Source: SG8-41 sp029864385
GTDB lineage: Bacteria > Pseudomonadota > Gammaproteobacteria > Burkholderiales > SG8-41
Reading direction: 5' to 3'
DNA length: 20,221 nucleotides
NCBI GenBank assembly: GCA_029864385.1
Contig: JAOTTL010000063.1
Span: 1-20,221, forward strand
The notes under the pieces are model-generated. The model ran no database searches, was not told the DNA's origin, and was given only the letters and a program-made list of their open reading frames with translations. This document shows positions 7,783-15,208 of the stretch, one piece after another; position 1 is the first letter of the stretch, and the number at the start of each line of letters is the position of its first letter. The position numbers and the translations under genes are program-made.

Positions 7783-8553
7783 ATGAGCATTAAGGTCACA
7801 AAGGACGGTGGTATAGCGACGGTGCTGCTCGACCGTGCAGACAAGCTCAACGCCCTCTCGGCGGAGATGTATCACGATCTCACGCACCACTTCGAGGCGC
7901 TCGACGCCGATGACGAGGTGCGCACAGTGATTCTGACCGGCGCGGGGCGCGCGTTCTGCGCCGGCGGCGACGTCGGGTCGATGGGAGGCTACGATGTCGT
8001 GGCCGGGCGCCGGCGCTCGCAAAATCATGCGCGGATGGTCGCCACGTTGCACCGCCTCGAGAAACCCGTGATTGCAGCCGTGCGTGGCCCTGCCGCCGGC
8101 GTCGGCTTGAGCATGGCTCTCGCCTGCGATTTGGTCGTGGCCTCCGAGAACGCCTATTTTCTTGCGGCATTCAAGAACGTGGGCATCCCGCCCGACGGGG
8201 GCGCGATATTCTTCCTGACCCAGCACCTGGGCGTGGCGCGCGCCAAGGAAATCGTGTACTCGGCCCGCCGCGTCCCGGCGCAGGAAGCGCGGGAGATGGG
8301 CATCGTAACCAATGTCGTGCCCGACGATAAGCTCGAGGTGGAAGCGAACGCGCTGGCGCAAGACCTGGCCGGTTCGGCCACTTACGCACTGCGTCTCGCG
8401 AAAAAGATGTTCCAATCGATGTATGTGCCCACGCTCGAGATGCTGCTCGAGCTCGAGTATCTGGCTGTGAGCGGAGCGCGTCTCACACACGACCATACCG
8501 AAGGTGTCACGGCGTTCAAGGAAAAACGCAAGCCGAGATTTCTGGGTCGGTGA
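7783..8553 (+). CDS. Crotonase-family protein, PaaG-like enoyl-CoA isomerase/hydratase (copy 2)
   Basis: This second crotonase has 256 residues, exactly the length of the copy at 3106-3876. It shares AFCAGGDVGSM, ALACDLV, AAFKNVGIPPDGGAIF (D138), KKMF, VPTLEMLLE, ARLTHDH and the C-terminal PRFLGR. As in copy 1, the two glutamates of canonical hydratases are missing and the PaaG-type Asp is kept. The start is ATG at 7783, which lines up with copy 1. There is no purine-rich Shine-Dalgarno sequence: the upstream bases are CTTTATGTTTCCTCT, and an ATG at 7772 opens a 4-codon frame whose TGA overlaps this start. The two copies may act on successive intermediates of one pathway, which is an inference. 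Confidence 0.9.
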   Translation: MSIKVTKDGGIATVLLDRADKLNALSAEMYHDLTHHFEALDADDEVRTVILTGAGRAFCAGGDVGSMGGYDVVAGRRRSQNHARMVATLHRLEKPVIAAVRGPAAGVGLSMALACDLVVASENAYFLAAFKNVGIPPDGGAIFFLTQHLGVARAKEIVYSARRVPAQEAREMGIVTNVVPDDKLEVEANALAQDLAGSATYALRLAKKMFQSMYVPTLEMLLELEYLAVSGARLTHDHTEGVTAFKEKRKPRFLGR

Positions 8554-8565
8554 CTCAGAAATCTT
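8535..8565 (+). terminator. 14-bp hairpin centred on the crotonase copy 2 stop codon
   Basis: GAGATTTCTGGGTC (8535-8548) pairs with GACTCAGAAATCTT (8552-8565) over all 14 positions, counting two G-T wobbles, around a 3-base loop. The TGA lies at 8551-8553. Compared with 3858-3888, pair 10 changes from T-A to G-C on both sides. Confidence 0.6.
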
Positions 8566-8622
8566 TACCGGTCGAGACCATACGATTAGCAGCCCCTTTC
8601 TTACCAACGCGGAGCGTTTGCC

Positions 8623-9012
8623 ATGCAGGATCTGAAGAAACAGTCCCCGTTCGGGGTGTATCTCGAACATTTGAAGAAGGGTGAGCTTGCCTACCAGGTG
8701 TGCGCCGACGACGGCGCGGCCGTGTTCTTTCCGCGCGCCGTGGCGCCTCTCACAGGGAGCCCCAACCTCGAATGGCGTGTATCGAAGGGCCTCGGGACGG
8801 TGTACGCGACGACCGTGGTGTACGCCAAGGACCAGGCGCCACAAAACGTGGCGCTGATCGACGTGGACGAGGGCTTCCGCATGATGAGTCGCGTCGAGGA
8901 CATTGACCCGATACAGGTGAAAATCGGATTGCGCGTCAGGTTCCGCGTCCACGCGGGCGATGAGAAGCAGCCGCCCTACCCCGTGTTCACGCCGGCGGGA
9001 GGTGAAAAATGA
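8623..9012 (+). CDS. DUF35-type OB-fold protein lacking the zinc ribbon
   Basis: The 129-residue protein resembles the DUF35 (ChsH2-like) OB-fold proteins that partner thiolase-fold enzymes. The family core is visible in VFFPRAVAP, LEWRVSKGLGTVYATTVVY, VALIDVDEGFRMMSRV and IGLRVRFRV. The N-terminal zinc ribbon of the family normally has four cysteines; here there is one, in CADDGAAVFFPR, so zinc is probably not bound. GGAG at 8611-8614 lies 8 bases before the ATG. The stop overlaps the start of the thiolase-like gene (ATGA), implying translational coupling and probably a complex, as known for Ltp2 with its DUF35 partner in steroid side-chain degradation. Confidence 0.82.
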   Translation: MQDLKKQSPFGVYLEHLKKGELAYQVCADDGAAVFFPRAVAPLTGSPNLEWRVSKGLGTVYATTVVYAKDQAPQNVALIDVDEGFRMMSRVEDIDPIQVKIGLRVRFRVHAGDEKQPPYPVFTPAGGEK

Positions 9013-10163
9013 GCGGACTCAAGCGCGGTAGCGTCGCCGTCGTTGGCGCCGCGGAATCCGACCTGGGACAGGTCGCGCCCCACACGAGCCCGGTCGACCT
9101 GATGGCGCAGGCGACCATGCGGGCCCTGGAAGATTGCGGGTTGAAGCTCTCCGACATCGACGGGGTATTCTCGGCGGCCACCCAGGTGCGCACGGCCCCG
9201 ATGACACTCGCGGAGTACCTGCGCATCAAGCCACGGTTCTTCGATGGCACGATAATCGGCGGCTCATCGTTCATGACCCACGTCGCCCACGCCCAGGCCG
9301 CCATTGAGCACGGGCTGTGCGAGGTGGCGCTGATCGCTTACGGCAGCACCCAACGCTCGGTCTCGCGCGCGGCGGCTTCCCCGCGCGAGCGCAATCCGTA
9401 CGAGGACCCCTATCGCCCGTTCATGCCGACTTCGGCCTACGCTTTGGCGGCCTCGCGCCACATGCATCAGTACGGGACAACACGCGAGCAGCTTGCCGAA
9501 GTCGCAGTGGCCGCGCGCCAGTGGGCGCTGCTCAACCCGAAGGCATGGGAAAAAGAGCCTCTCACGATTGAGCAGGTGCTCAACGCCCGCATGGTGAGCT
9601 ATCCGTTCACGGTCCGCGACTGCTGCCTGGTGGTCGATGGCGGCGGTGCCGTGATCCTCACCTCGGCCGCACGCGCGAAATCGCTCAAGAAGAAGCCAGC
9701 CTACGTGCTGGGTGTGGGCGAATCCCTGAGCCACGCGACGATCTCCAACATGCCGGACCTCACCGTGACCGCGGCAGCCGAGTCGGGGCCCAAGGCTTTC
9801 GGGATGGCCAAACTGAAACCTTCCGACGTGGACATGATCTCGCTCTACGATGCCTTCACCATCACCCCGATCCTGTTCCTCGAGGACTTGGGCTTCTGTC
9901 CCAAAGGTGAAGGCGGCCGCTTTGTATCAGGTGGCGCCATCGCGCCGGGCGGGAAGTACGCTGTCAACACGAGCGGCGGCGGTCTCTCCTACTGCCACCC
10001 CGGCATGTATGGACTGCTCGTGCTCATCGAGGCAGTGCGCCAGGTGCGCGGCGAGTGCGGGAAGCGCCAGGTAAAGGGTTGCGAGGTTGCTCTTGCGCAC
10101 GGCAATGGTGGTGTGCTGTCCAGCCAGTGCACGGTGATCTTCGGATCGGATGCAACACTGTAG
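9009..10163 (+). CDS. Thiolase-fold protein, SCP-x/Ltp2-like, without the usual nucleophilic cysteine
   Basis: A thiolase-superfamily protein of 384 residues, similar to lipid-transfer/SCP-x thiolases. Seen in order: VAVVGAAESDLG, the active-site loop region GGSSFMTHVAHAQAAI (residues 84 onward), LYDAFTITPIL (Y280), GGLSYCHPGMYG (C329, H330) and HGNGG (H364). The residue where thiolases carry the acyl-accepting cysteine appears to be serine (S86/S87), so classical thiolysis is doubtful. Ltp2-type enzymes of this kind perform retro-aldol cleavage with a DUF35 partner, and the upstream gene is such a partner. GGAGGTG stands just before the ATG, which overlaps the DUF35 stop. Assignment as aldolase rather than thiolase is an inference. 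Confidence 0.85.
   Translation: MSGLKRGSVAVVGAAESDLGQVAPHTSPVDLMAQATMRALEDCGLKLSDIDGVFSAATQVRTAPMTLAEYLRIKPRFFDGTIIGGSSFMTHVAHAQAAIEHGLCEVALIAYGSTQRSVSRAAASPRERNPYEDPYRPFMPTSAYALAASRHMHQYGTTREQLAEVAVAARQWALLNPKAWEKEPLTIEQVLNARMVSYPFTVRDCCLVVDGGGAVILTSAARAKSLKKKPAYVLGVGESLSHATISNMPDLTVTAAAESGPKAFGMAKLKPSDVDMISLYDAFTITPILFLEDLGFCPKGEGGRFVSGGAIAPGGKYAVNTSGGGLSYCHPGMYGLLVLIEAVRQVRGECGKRQVKGCEVALAHGNGGVLSSQCTVIFGSDATL
10098..10144 (+). repeat. 47-bp direct repeat, copy inside the thiolase 3' end
   Basis: This segment, encoding HGNGGVLSSQCTVIFG, is repeated without change at 10232-10278, 134 bases downstream. Confidence 0.9.
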
Positions 10164-10194
10164 CGCCGTGCGCCGGCCGCCTTCGGGGTCACAT

Positions 10195-10208
10195 CCCCAT
10201 AAATGGGG
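10195..10208. repeat. Inverted repeats in the spacer between thiolase tails
   Basis: CCCCAT (10195-10200) and ATGGGG (10203-10208) form a small hairpin, inside CGCCGT (10164-10169) and ACGGCG (10224-10229). The 68-base spacer resembles a REP-type palindromic element. Confidence 0.45.
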
Positions 10209-10231
10209 CCCCTGCTCCGCCCTACGGCGTC

Positions 10232-10297
10232 CACGGCAATGGTGGTGTGCTGTCCAGCCAGTGCACGGTGATCTTCGGCTCCGAATCGGCGCTGTAG
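10232..10297 (+). pseudogene. Orphan 3' end of a second thiolase-like gene
   Basis: The segment encodes HGNGGVLSSQCTVIFGSESAL followed by a stop, which is a thiolase C-terminus. The first 47 bases are identical to 10098-10144. The last codons differ from the intact gene (GSESAL versus GSDATL), so it is not simply a copy of that tail. No start codon, Shine-Dalgarno sequence or upstream thiolase sequence is joined to it. It is shifted by 134 bases, hence in another frame from the intact gene. It could be the remnant of a deleted tandem paralogue, a displaced duplication, or an assembly fault. Confidence 0.75.
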
Positions 10298-10329
10298 GAC
10301 GTATGTCAAGAAACAGAGGACAGCATTAG

Positions 10330-10357
10330 CCGCAGATAAACGCCGATAAACACAGAT
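10330..10357. repeat. 10-bp-period repeat, third copy
   Basis: CCGCAGATAA, ACGCCGATAA and ACACAGAT, nearly identical to 3935-3962 and in the same orientation. It lies in the gap after the orphan thiolase tail and before the msrB gene. Confidence 0.8.
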
Positions 10358-10509
10358 CCACATATACTAAAAAACTCTGAACGCGGAACCCGGAGCCCGA
10401 AACGCGTCACGTGTCGGTGCATCCAATAAGGGCGGCGGCCCGTATATAAGAGGTAATCGGGAATTCGGGTAGACTTTTGTGGTCCGATGGAGAGATCGAA
10501 GGAGCCGAT

Positions 10510-11082
10510 ATGCCGCTGACGCGCAGAGGATTGTTGAAGGGAATACTGGCCGCTGGCCTTTGGAATGTGCTGCCGGGCCTGGCCGGTGCCGCTCGGCAAA
10601 TCAAGGACATGAAGGGCATCGAGGAGTTGCAAAAGAACTGGATGGCCTTTTTGGCCGAAGGGATCAAGGTCCCAAAGCCAGGGGAACCGCTGAACCTTTC
10701 GAAGGACGAGTGGCGCAAGCGCCTTTCGCCCATGGCTTACTCGGTGCTGCGCGAGGAAGGCACCGAGCGCTCCGGAACCAGCCCGCTCGATAACGAGAAG
10801 CGCGATGGCGTATTCGCCTGTGCCGGCTGCGATCTGCCGCTCTTCAGTTCCGCGATGAAATTCGACAGCGGCACGGGCTGGCCGAGCTTCTTCACGGTCA
10901 TTCCCGGCGCGGTCGCAACCAAAACGGATTACAAGCTGGTCTGGCCGCGCACCGAGTACCACTGCGCGCGCTGCGGCGGCCACCAAGGCCACCTGTTCAA
11001 AGACGGCCCCCCGCCCACCGGCCAGCGCTGGTGCAACAACGGCGTAGCACTGAAATTTATTCCCAAGACCGGGAAGGCCTAA
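10510..11082 (+). CDS. msrB: Peptide-methionine (R)-S-oxide reductase, Tat-exported
   Basis: MsrB reduces the R-epimer of methionine sulfoxide in proteins. Of 190 residues, the first 28 or so form a Tat-type signal (MPLTRRGLLKGILAAG) ending near GLAGAA, so it should act in the periplasm. The MsrB domain follows: zinc-site pairs C104/C107 (CAGC) and C152/C155 (CARC), GTGWPSF, HQGHLFKDGPPPTG, and the catalytic cysteine C175 in RWCNNGVALKF. AAGGAG at 10499-10504 fixes the ATG at 10510; the longer frame from 10477 is not needed. No msrA is adjacent. It is not obviously tied to the catabolic block. Confidence 0.95.
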   Translation: MPLTRRGLLKGILAAGLWNVLPGLAGAARQIKDMKGIEELQKNWMAFLAEGIKVPKPGEPLNLSKDEWRKRLSPMAYSVLREEGTERSGTSPLDNEKRDGVFACAGCDLPLFSSAMKFDSGTGWPSFFTVIPGAVATKTDYKLVWPRTEYHCARCGGHQGHLFKDGPPPTGQRWCNNGVALKFIPKTGKA

Positions 11083-11108
11083 CGCCTCTCCTGAAGAAAG
11101 GCGCGAGT

Positions 11109-11199
11109 CGTGATGGGTGAAGGGTAAGTCGCGATTGCAGCAGCGGCTCGCCGAAACCCTGGGCCAGCGGAGCGCGCCTCACTCCCGTCACCAATCACG
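11109..11199. repeat. Inverted pair of GTGATGG-type 7-bp arrays between msrB and the symporter
   Basis: CGTGATGGGTGA (11109-11120) and TCACCAATCACG (11188-11199) are inverted with one mismatch. The right-hand copy overlaps the minus-strand stop codon of the symporter gene (11195-11197). The element lies between two convergent genes, where it could act as a bidirectional terminator-like stem. Confidence 0.7.
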
Positions 11200-13108
11200 A
11201 TTTACGGTCTCCCGCTGGCAGGCGAAAGCCCAACCGTAGCCAAAGCGGCACCAGGGCCAATCCCAGCGTCAGGTTGAGCACGATCCAGACGTTGCGCTCG
11301 GGCAACCATACCGGGGGGGTGGCCTGCAGCAGCCAGGTACCCAGCCCGATCAGGAGACAGAACGTTGAGACGGCCGCCAGCACCACGGCTGCCGTTCCTC
11401 GCTCGAGATCCGCGAGCGGCGCCTGCTCGTGGTCACCGGCGGCTCGCGCCACGGGCCCCCAGAATCCCGGAGGCCGGACCTTGCGGTAGAAATCGACCAG
11501 CGTCCCGGGAGATACCGGTTGGAACCAGAGGGAGACGCCAATCGCGGCCGCCGTGGAGCTGACGGCCACCAACAACATGCGCAGCGCCGCAAGCTCTCCT
11601 GGAATGAGAATCAACGTGAGAGGTACCAGCAACCCCGAGCTGGCGATCGCTGCGAGTTCGCCCCAGGCCGTCATCCGCCACCATAGCCAGCGCAGGACCA
11701 GCACGACCCCGACGCCCGCCCCCAACAGCAGGCTGGATTCCCAGGCAACCTTGATGGAATCGAGCTGCGCCATGATGGCAAGCGCGATCGCCAGTATCAG
11801 GACGTTGGAAATGCGCGCCACCCAGACCAGTTCGCGCGGCGTCGGCTGCCGTCGGAGAAACCGGCACACGAAGCGCAGATAGATGTCGTTTGTCCAGTAC
11901 GACGAGCCCCAGTTGAGATGCGTGTCCACGGTGGACGCCAGGGCCGCAATCATTCCCGTCAGCATCAGGCCCCGTAGACCCGCCGGAAGCGTCTCCGCGA
12001 TGCCGCGCACGAATGTCGTCTCGCGCGCCGCGACGTAGGCCTCGCCGCCAAGCGTGCCATCCGGCGGGAACAGCAGCAGCAGCCCCAGAGCAATCGGCAG
12101 CCACACGAGGCTGCGCAGCAGCACCTGGGCGAAAGTGAATACCACTGCTGCGCGGCGTGCCTCGTGGTCGGTGCGGCACGCCATCGCGCGTTGGGCAAGG
12201 TAGCCGGTGCCGTCGGCGTTGACCTGGATCAGCCATTGCAGGAAGACCACGGCGAGCAACAAGGCGCTGACGTTGTACGCCACTGACGGCGTGAAGGCGA
12301 GCAGTTGCGAGGCGTTCATTGCCGGGCCGGACGTTCCGAAAGATTCGCTCAGCCTGCCGATCATCGTCTGCAACCCGCCGGCTTCATGCACCACCACGAT
12401 CGCGTAAATGATGCTGGCGACCATCATGATCGCGAATTGCACGACATCCGTCTTGACGACGCTGCGCAGCCCGCCCAGCGTGGAGTAGAACAGGGTGACA
12501 AGCGCGATGAACAGCACGGAGATAGTGTTGTCGGCGGCCTTCATCCAGTGCTGAGGGTCGGCGAGCGGCGCAGTGGTCGGCGCAAAGCCGATCCGTCGCA
12601 CCATACTCTCGATGGGCTCGAACAGCGCCCCCGGAAACCATTGGTGCCACAGCAGGAACGGCTCGGCGATGCGGGTGGCCGCAAGGAGGACGATTGCCAG
12701 CGCAAAGCAGTTGAATACGGTGCCGAAATAGAGCGCCTTGAACAAGCGCAGAGGCGCTGCGCCGCCCCCGCCATAGCGTAGCTCCGCAAACTCGGCATCG
12801 GTCAGCACCCCCGAACGCCGCCAGCAAGCCGCCAGCACGAACGCCATGAGCAGAAAGCTGAGCGCGTAGATCCAGAGCCGCCACAGCGCGAAGATGCCGC
12901 CTACGGCGACAAGGCCGGTCACGAGCAATGGCGTGTCAGCCGCAAACTGCGTCGCGGCCATACTGATGCCCGCCTGCCAGCCGTTCAGGCTGCGTCCAGC
13001 AAGAAAATACTGCTCGGGCCCCGCGCTCGCCTCGTGCCGGTCGCGCAGGCCTACGACCACGACATAGACGAGAAAGGCCGCTACGATGAAGGCATCAATG
13101 ATCGTCAT
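11195..13108 (-). CDS. Sodium:solute symporter family protein (SSS)
   Basis: An inner-membrane symporter of 637 residues using the ion gradient to import a solute. The opening MTIIDAFIVAAFLVYVVVVG, then YFLAGRSLNGWQAGISMAATQFAADTP, are typical of SSS helices 1 and 2. YSTLGGLRSVVKTDVVQF and the later GLMLTGMIAALASTVDTHLNWG are the conserved sodium-site regions of this family. About 13 membrane segments are apparent, with a C-terminal extension carrying further helices, as in large SSS members. The frame is open to 13204; I prefer the ATG at 13108, which begins at helix 1, although the ATG at 13144 with GGAAG upstream is possible. The substrate is unknown. It converges with msrB and diverges from the RimI-like gene. 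Confidence 0.88.
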   Translation of the reverse strand: MTIIDAFIVAAFLVYVVVVGLRDRHEASAGPEQYFLAGRSLNGWQAGISMAATQFAADTPLLVTGLVAVGGIFALWRLWIYALSFLLMAFVLAACWRRSGVLTDAEFAELRYGGGGAAPLRLFKALYFGTVFNCFALAIVLLAATRIAEPFLLWHQWFPGALFEPIESMVRRIGFAPTTAPLADPQHWMKAADNTISVLFIALVTLFYSTLGGLRSVVKTDVVQFAIMMVASIIYAIVVVHEAGGLQTMIGRLSESFGTSGPAMNASQLLAFTPSVAYNVSALLLAVVFLQWLIQVNADGTGYLAQRAMACRTDHEARRAAVVFTFAQVLLRSLVWLPIALGLLLLFPPDGTLGGEAYVAARETTFVRGIAETLPAGLRGLMLTGMIAALASTVDTHLNWGSSYWTNDIYLRFVCRFLRRQPTPRELVWVARISNVLILAIALAIMAQLDSIKVAWESSLLLGAGVGVVLVLRWLWWRMTAWGELAAIASSGLLVPLTLILIPGELAALRMLLVAVSSTAAAIGVSLWFQPVSPGTLVDFYRKVRPPGFWGPVARAAGDHEQAPLADLERGTAAVVLAAVSTFCLLIGLGTWLLQATPPVWLPERNVWIVLNLTLGLALVPLWLRLGFRLPAGDRKS

Positions 13109-13197
13109 GATGTCGGCTGATAAGCTCTCGCTACACGATAACATGCCGGCCGGCTTCCGTTCCCGGCAGACATCCGCGTGCTGGAAGCCGGCACCAG

Positions 13198-13226
13198 TTG
13201 CCACCCGCCGCCGACCGCGCTATAAA
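13198..13226 (+). promoter_or_regulatory. Sigma70-type promoter for the RimI-like gene
   Basis: TTGCCA (13198-13203) and TATAAA (13221-13226) are separated by 17 bases, each matching consensus in 5 of 6 positions. Transcription would begin near 13233, leaving a leader of only about 18 bases before the ATG at 13251. The AAGGAG-like sequence at 13226-13231 overlaps the -10 and would not be in the transcript. Confidence 0.6.
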
Positions 13227-13250
13227 AGGAGCTGACGCGGACCTTCCGAT

Positions 13251-13733
13251 ATGGTTACTCCGATCTTCCGTCTTGGGCTTCCCGCCGATGCGTACGAAAT
13301 CGCGGTGATGTCGCGTTATCTGATCGAGGTCGGCCTGCGAGGATGGTCGTGGCCGCCCGAGCGGGTCGCGAGCGCAGTCCGGGCGCGCAACACCAATGTC
13401 GTGGTTGCCGGGGTCAGGGACAATCTCGTCGGCTTCTCCATCATGGAATACGGCGACAACACGGGACACCTGAGCCTGCTCGCCGTCAAACCGTCGCACC
13501 AGCGCTGCGGCATCGGGCGCCAGCTGATGGCATGGCTTGAAGAGACGGCGCTCACCGCGGGCATCATGACCGTCACCCTCGAGCTGCGCGTGAATAATTT
13601 CGCGGCACGCACCTTCTACCGGGCGCTGGGTTACAAGGAGATGTCCTATATTCCCGGCTACTACCGCGGGCTGGAAACCGCGGTGAAGATGTCGCGCGAC
13701 ATCCGCCGGGCGATCCCCAATCGGATCAGCTAA
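13251..13733 (+). CDS. GNAT-family N-acetyltransferase, RimI-like
   Basis: A protein of 160 residues that transfers acetyl from acetyl-CoA to an amine, probably a protein N-terminus or small molecule. The acetyl-CoA loop appears as HQRCGIGRQLM, preceded by the strand HLSLLAVKPS and followed by the RimI-like segment LELRVNNFAARTFYRALGYKEM, then GYYRGLETAVKM. The last motif resembles the RimI end (YY.. A..M). An in-frame TGA at 13233-13235 precludes a longer protein, and the ATG at 13251 lacks a Shine-Dalgarno sequence. Genes on both sides are unrelated, and the usual rimI partner (tsaB) is absent, so the name is not assigned. Confidence 0.85.
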   Translation: MVTPIFRLGLPADAYEIAVMSRYLIEVGLRGWSWPPERVASAVRARNTNVVVAGVRDNLVGFSIMEYGDNTGHLSLLAVKPSHQRCGIGRQLMAWLEETALTAGIMTVTLELRVNNFAARTFYRALGYKEMSYIPGYYRGLETAVKMSRDIRRAIPNRIS

Positions 13734-13752
13734 AACCGCCGCGCCGGGCCCG

Positions 13753-13768
13753 CTCGCGTTGCCGCGAG
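13753..13768. terminator. Weak hairpin between convergent genes
   Basis: CTCGCG, loop TTGC, CGCGAG lies in the 69-base gap between the RimI-like gene and dctM, whose ends converge. There is no U-tract, so terminator function is doubtful. Confidence 0.3.
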
Positions 13769-13802
13769 AGGACCGCCGTGAGTTCCCGACCCGCTCCCGC
13801 GC

Positions 13803-15086
13803 CTACTTGAACACGTCCAAGATGAGCATGTTCGGCAGCCAGAGCGCCAACGCGGGGAAGAAGATCACCAGGAGCAACACCATGGCGTCGGTGGAAAAAA
13901 ACGGCATGGCGCCTTTCGTGACCTGGCTGATCGGGATCTTCGAAGTGCTGCTCACCGCGAAGAGGTTCAGGCCGACCGGGGGCGTGACGACGCTCATTTC
14001 GACGGCGATGGTGAGCATGATGCCGAGGTGGATCGGATCGATCTTGAGCGCGAGGGCGACCGGGTACACGACCGGCATCGTCAACAGCACGATCGCGATA
14101 CCGTCGAGGAACATCCCGAGAAAGAGCGCTGCGAGCATGAACATGAAGATGAAGCCAAGCTGAGTCAGCTCCATGTCGACCACGGCTTTCGTGACGATCT
14201 GCGGCCAGTACAGGTTCGCGGCCAGGAACTGAAACACGCCCACGCTGCCCACCAGGAACAGGACGACGGCCGACAGGTTTAACGCGCGGCAGGTCGTGGG
14301 CAGAAGCTCCCTGATGAACTGGCCCCGGCCGGTGATGGCCCCGTAGAGCAGCGCGTAGCCGCAGGCGGCCGCGGCGGCTTCCGTCGGGGTAAAGAATCCT
14401 CCGTAGAGTCCCCCGAGAATGACGACCGGCATGCCGAGCGCCGGCAGGGCGACCTTGCCGGCGCGGGCCGCTTCACGCAGGTCGAGCTCGCCGCGCGGCA
14501 ATTTCAAGTACCACGCGAGTAAGATCATGGCGACGATATTGCTGACGGCCAGCAACATGCCCGGAACGACCCCGGCGAAGAACAAGCGCACGATCGAGGT
14601 CTCGGTCACAATACCGTAGAGAATCAGGATAATGCTCGGCGGAATGAGCATGGCGATCCCGCCGCTCGCGGCGACGATGCCGGACGCCAGCCACGGCGGG
14701 TAGCCGCGTTTTAGCATCTCGGGGATCGCGATGAGGCTCATGGCCGCCGCCATCGCGACGCTCGAGCCCGAGATCGCCGCGAACATGACGCAGGCAAGCA
14801 CGGTCGCGATCCCGAATCCGCCCGGCATCCAGCCAACCAGGGCGTCGGCGAACCGGAACAGCTGCCCGATCAGGCCGGTGCGCTCCATGAGGAAGCCCGC
14901 GAAGATGAAGAGCGGAATCGCCATCAACGAGTAGCGCCCGATGAAGTTGAAGAAGGCGCGGAAGATGACGGTCGGCTCCAGCAGCGGGTCGATGAGGATG
15001 TACACCGCACTGGCGGCGCCGAGCGCGATGCCGATCGGCACGCTCAGCACGAGCAGCACCAGCGCCAGAATCCCAACGAGATACAT
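13803..15086 (-). CDS. dctM: TRAP transporter large permease subunit
   Basis: This is the ion-coupled 12-helix channel subunit of a tripartite TRAP transporter, 427 residues, the standard size. Signature parts: MYLVGILALVLLVLSVPIG, SLMAIPLFIFAGFLM, GGFGIATVLACVMFAAISGSS, ASGGIAMLIPPSIILILYG, GGFFTPTEAAAAACGYAL and VEMSVVTPPVGLNLF. The ATG at 15086 has a GGGGAG sequence just upstream. It is the last gene of the operon, 122 bases after dctQ. Together with DctQ in the membrane and the periplasmic DctP, it imports an organic acid; the ligand cannot be read from this subunit. Confidence 0.95.
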   Translation of the reverse strand: MYLVGILALVLLVLSVPIGIALGAASAVYILIDPLLEPTVIFRAFFNFIGRYSLMAIPLFIFAGFLMERTGLIGQLFRFADALVGWMPGGFGIATVLACVMFAAISGSSVAMAAAMSLIAIPEMLKRGYPPWLASGIVAASGGIAMLIPPSIILILYGIVTETSIVRLFFAGVVPGMLLAVSNIVAMILLAWYLKLPRGELDLREAARAGKVALPALGMPVVILGGLYGGFFTPTEAAAAACGYALLYGAITGRGQFIRELLPTTCRALNLSAVVLFLVGSVGVFQFLAANLYWPQIVTKAVVDMELTQLGFIFMFMLAALFLGMFLDGIAIVLLTMPVVYPVALALKIDPIHLGIMLTIAVEMSVVTPPVGLNLFAVSSTSKIPISQVTKGAMPFFSTDAMVLLLVIFFPALALWLPNMLILDVFK

Positions 15087-15108
15087 CCGCTCCCCTCTCC
15101 CTAAGAGT

Positions 15109-15130
15109 TTGTCGGACTTTGATCCGACAA
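15109..15130 (-). terminator. TTGTCGGA hairpin in the dctQ-dctM gap
   Basis: TTGTCGGA (15109-15116) and TCCGACAA (15123-15130) form an 8-bp stem with a 6-base loop, just upstream of the dctM ribosome binding site. It shares its sequence with the larger hairpin at 15941-15968. Confidence 0.55.
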
Positions 15131-15208
15131 TCTCCTAATTCTCAGGCGGTTTTGCTGCTAGCAGCCGGTCGCACCGCCAAATCCGACAGGCTGCTCGAAA
15201 TCAGCACA

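Noticed and set aside
7672..8952. Minus-strand frame of 426 codons
   Set aside because: Antisense to the second crotonase and part of the DUF35 gene, with low-complexity, histidine-rich composition.
10055..10297. 80-codon frame read as a new small gene
   Set aside because: Only its last 21 codons look like protein, as a thiolase tail; the first part is an out-of-frame reading of the intact thiolase gene.
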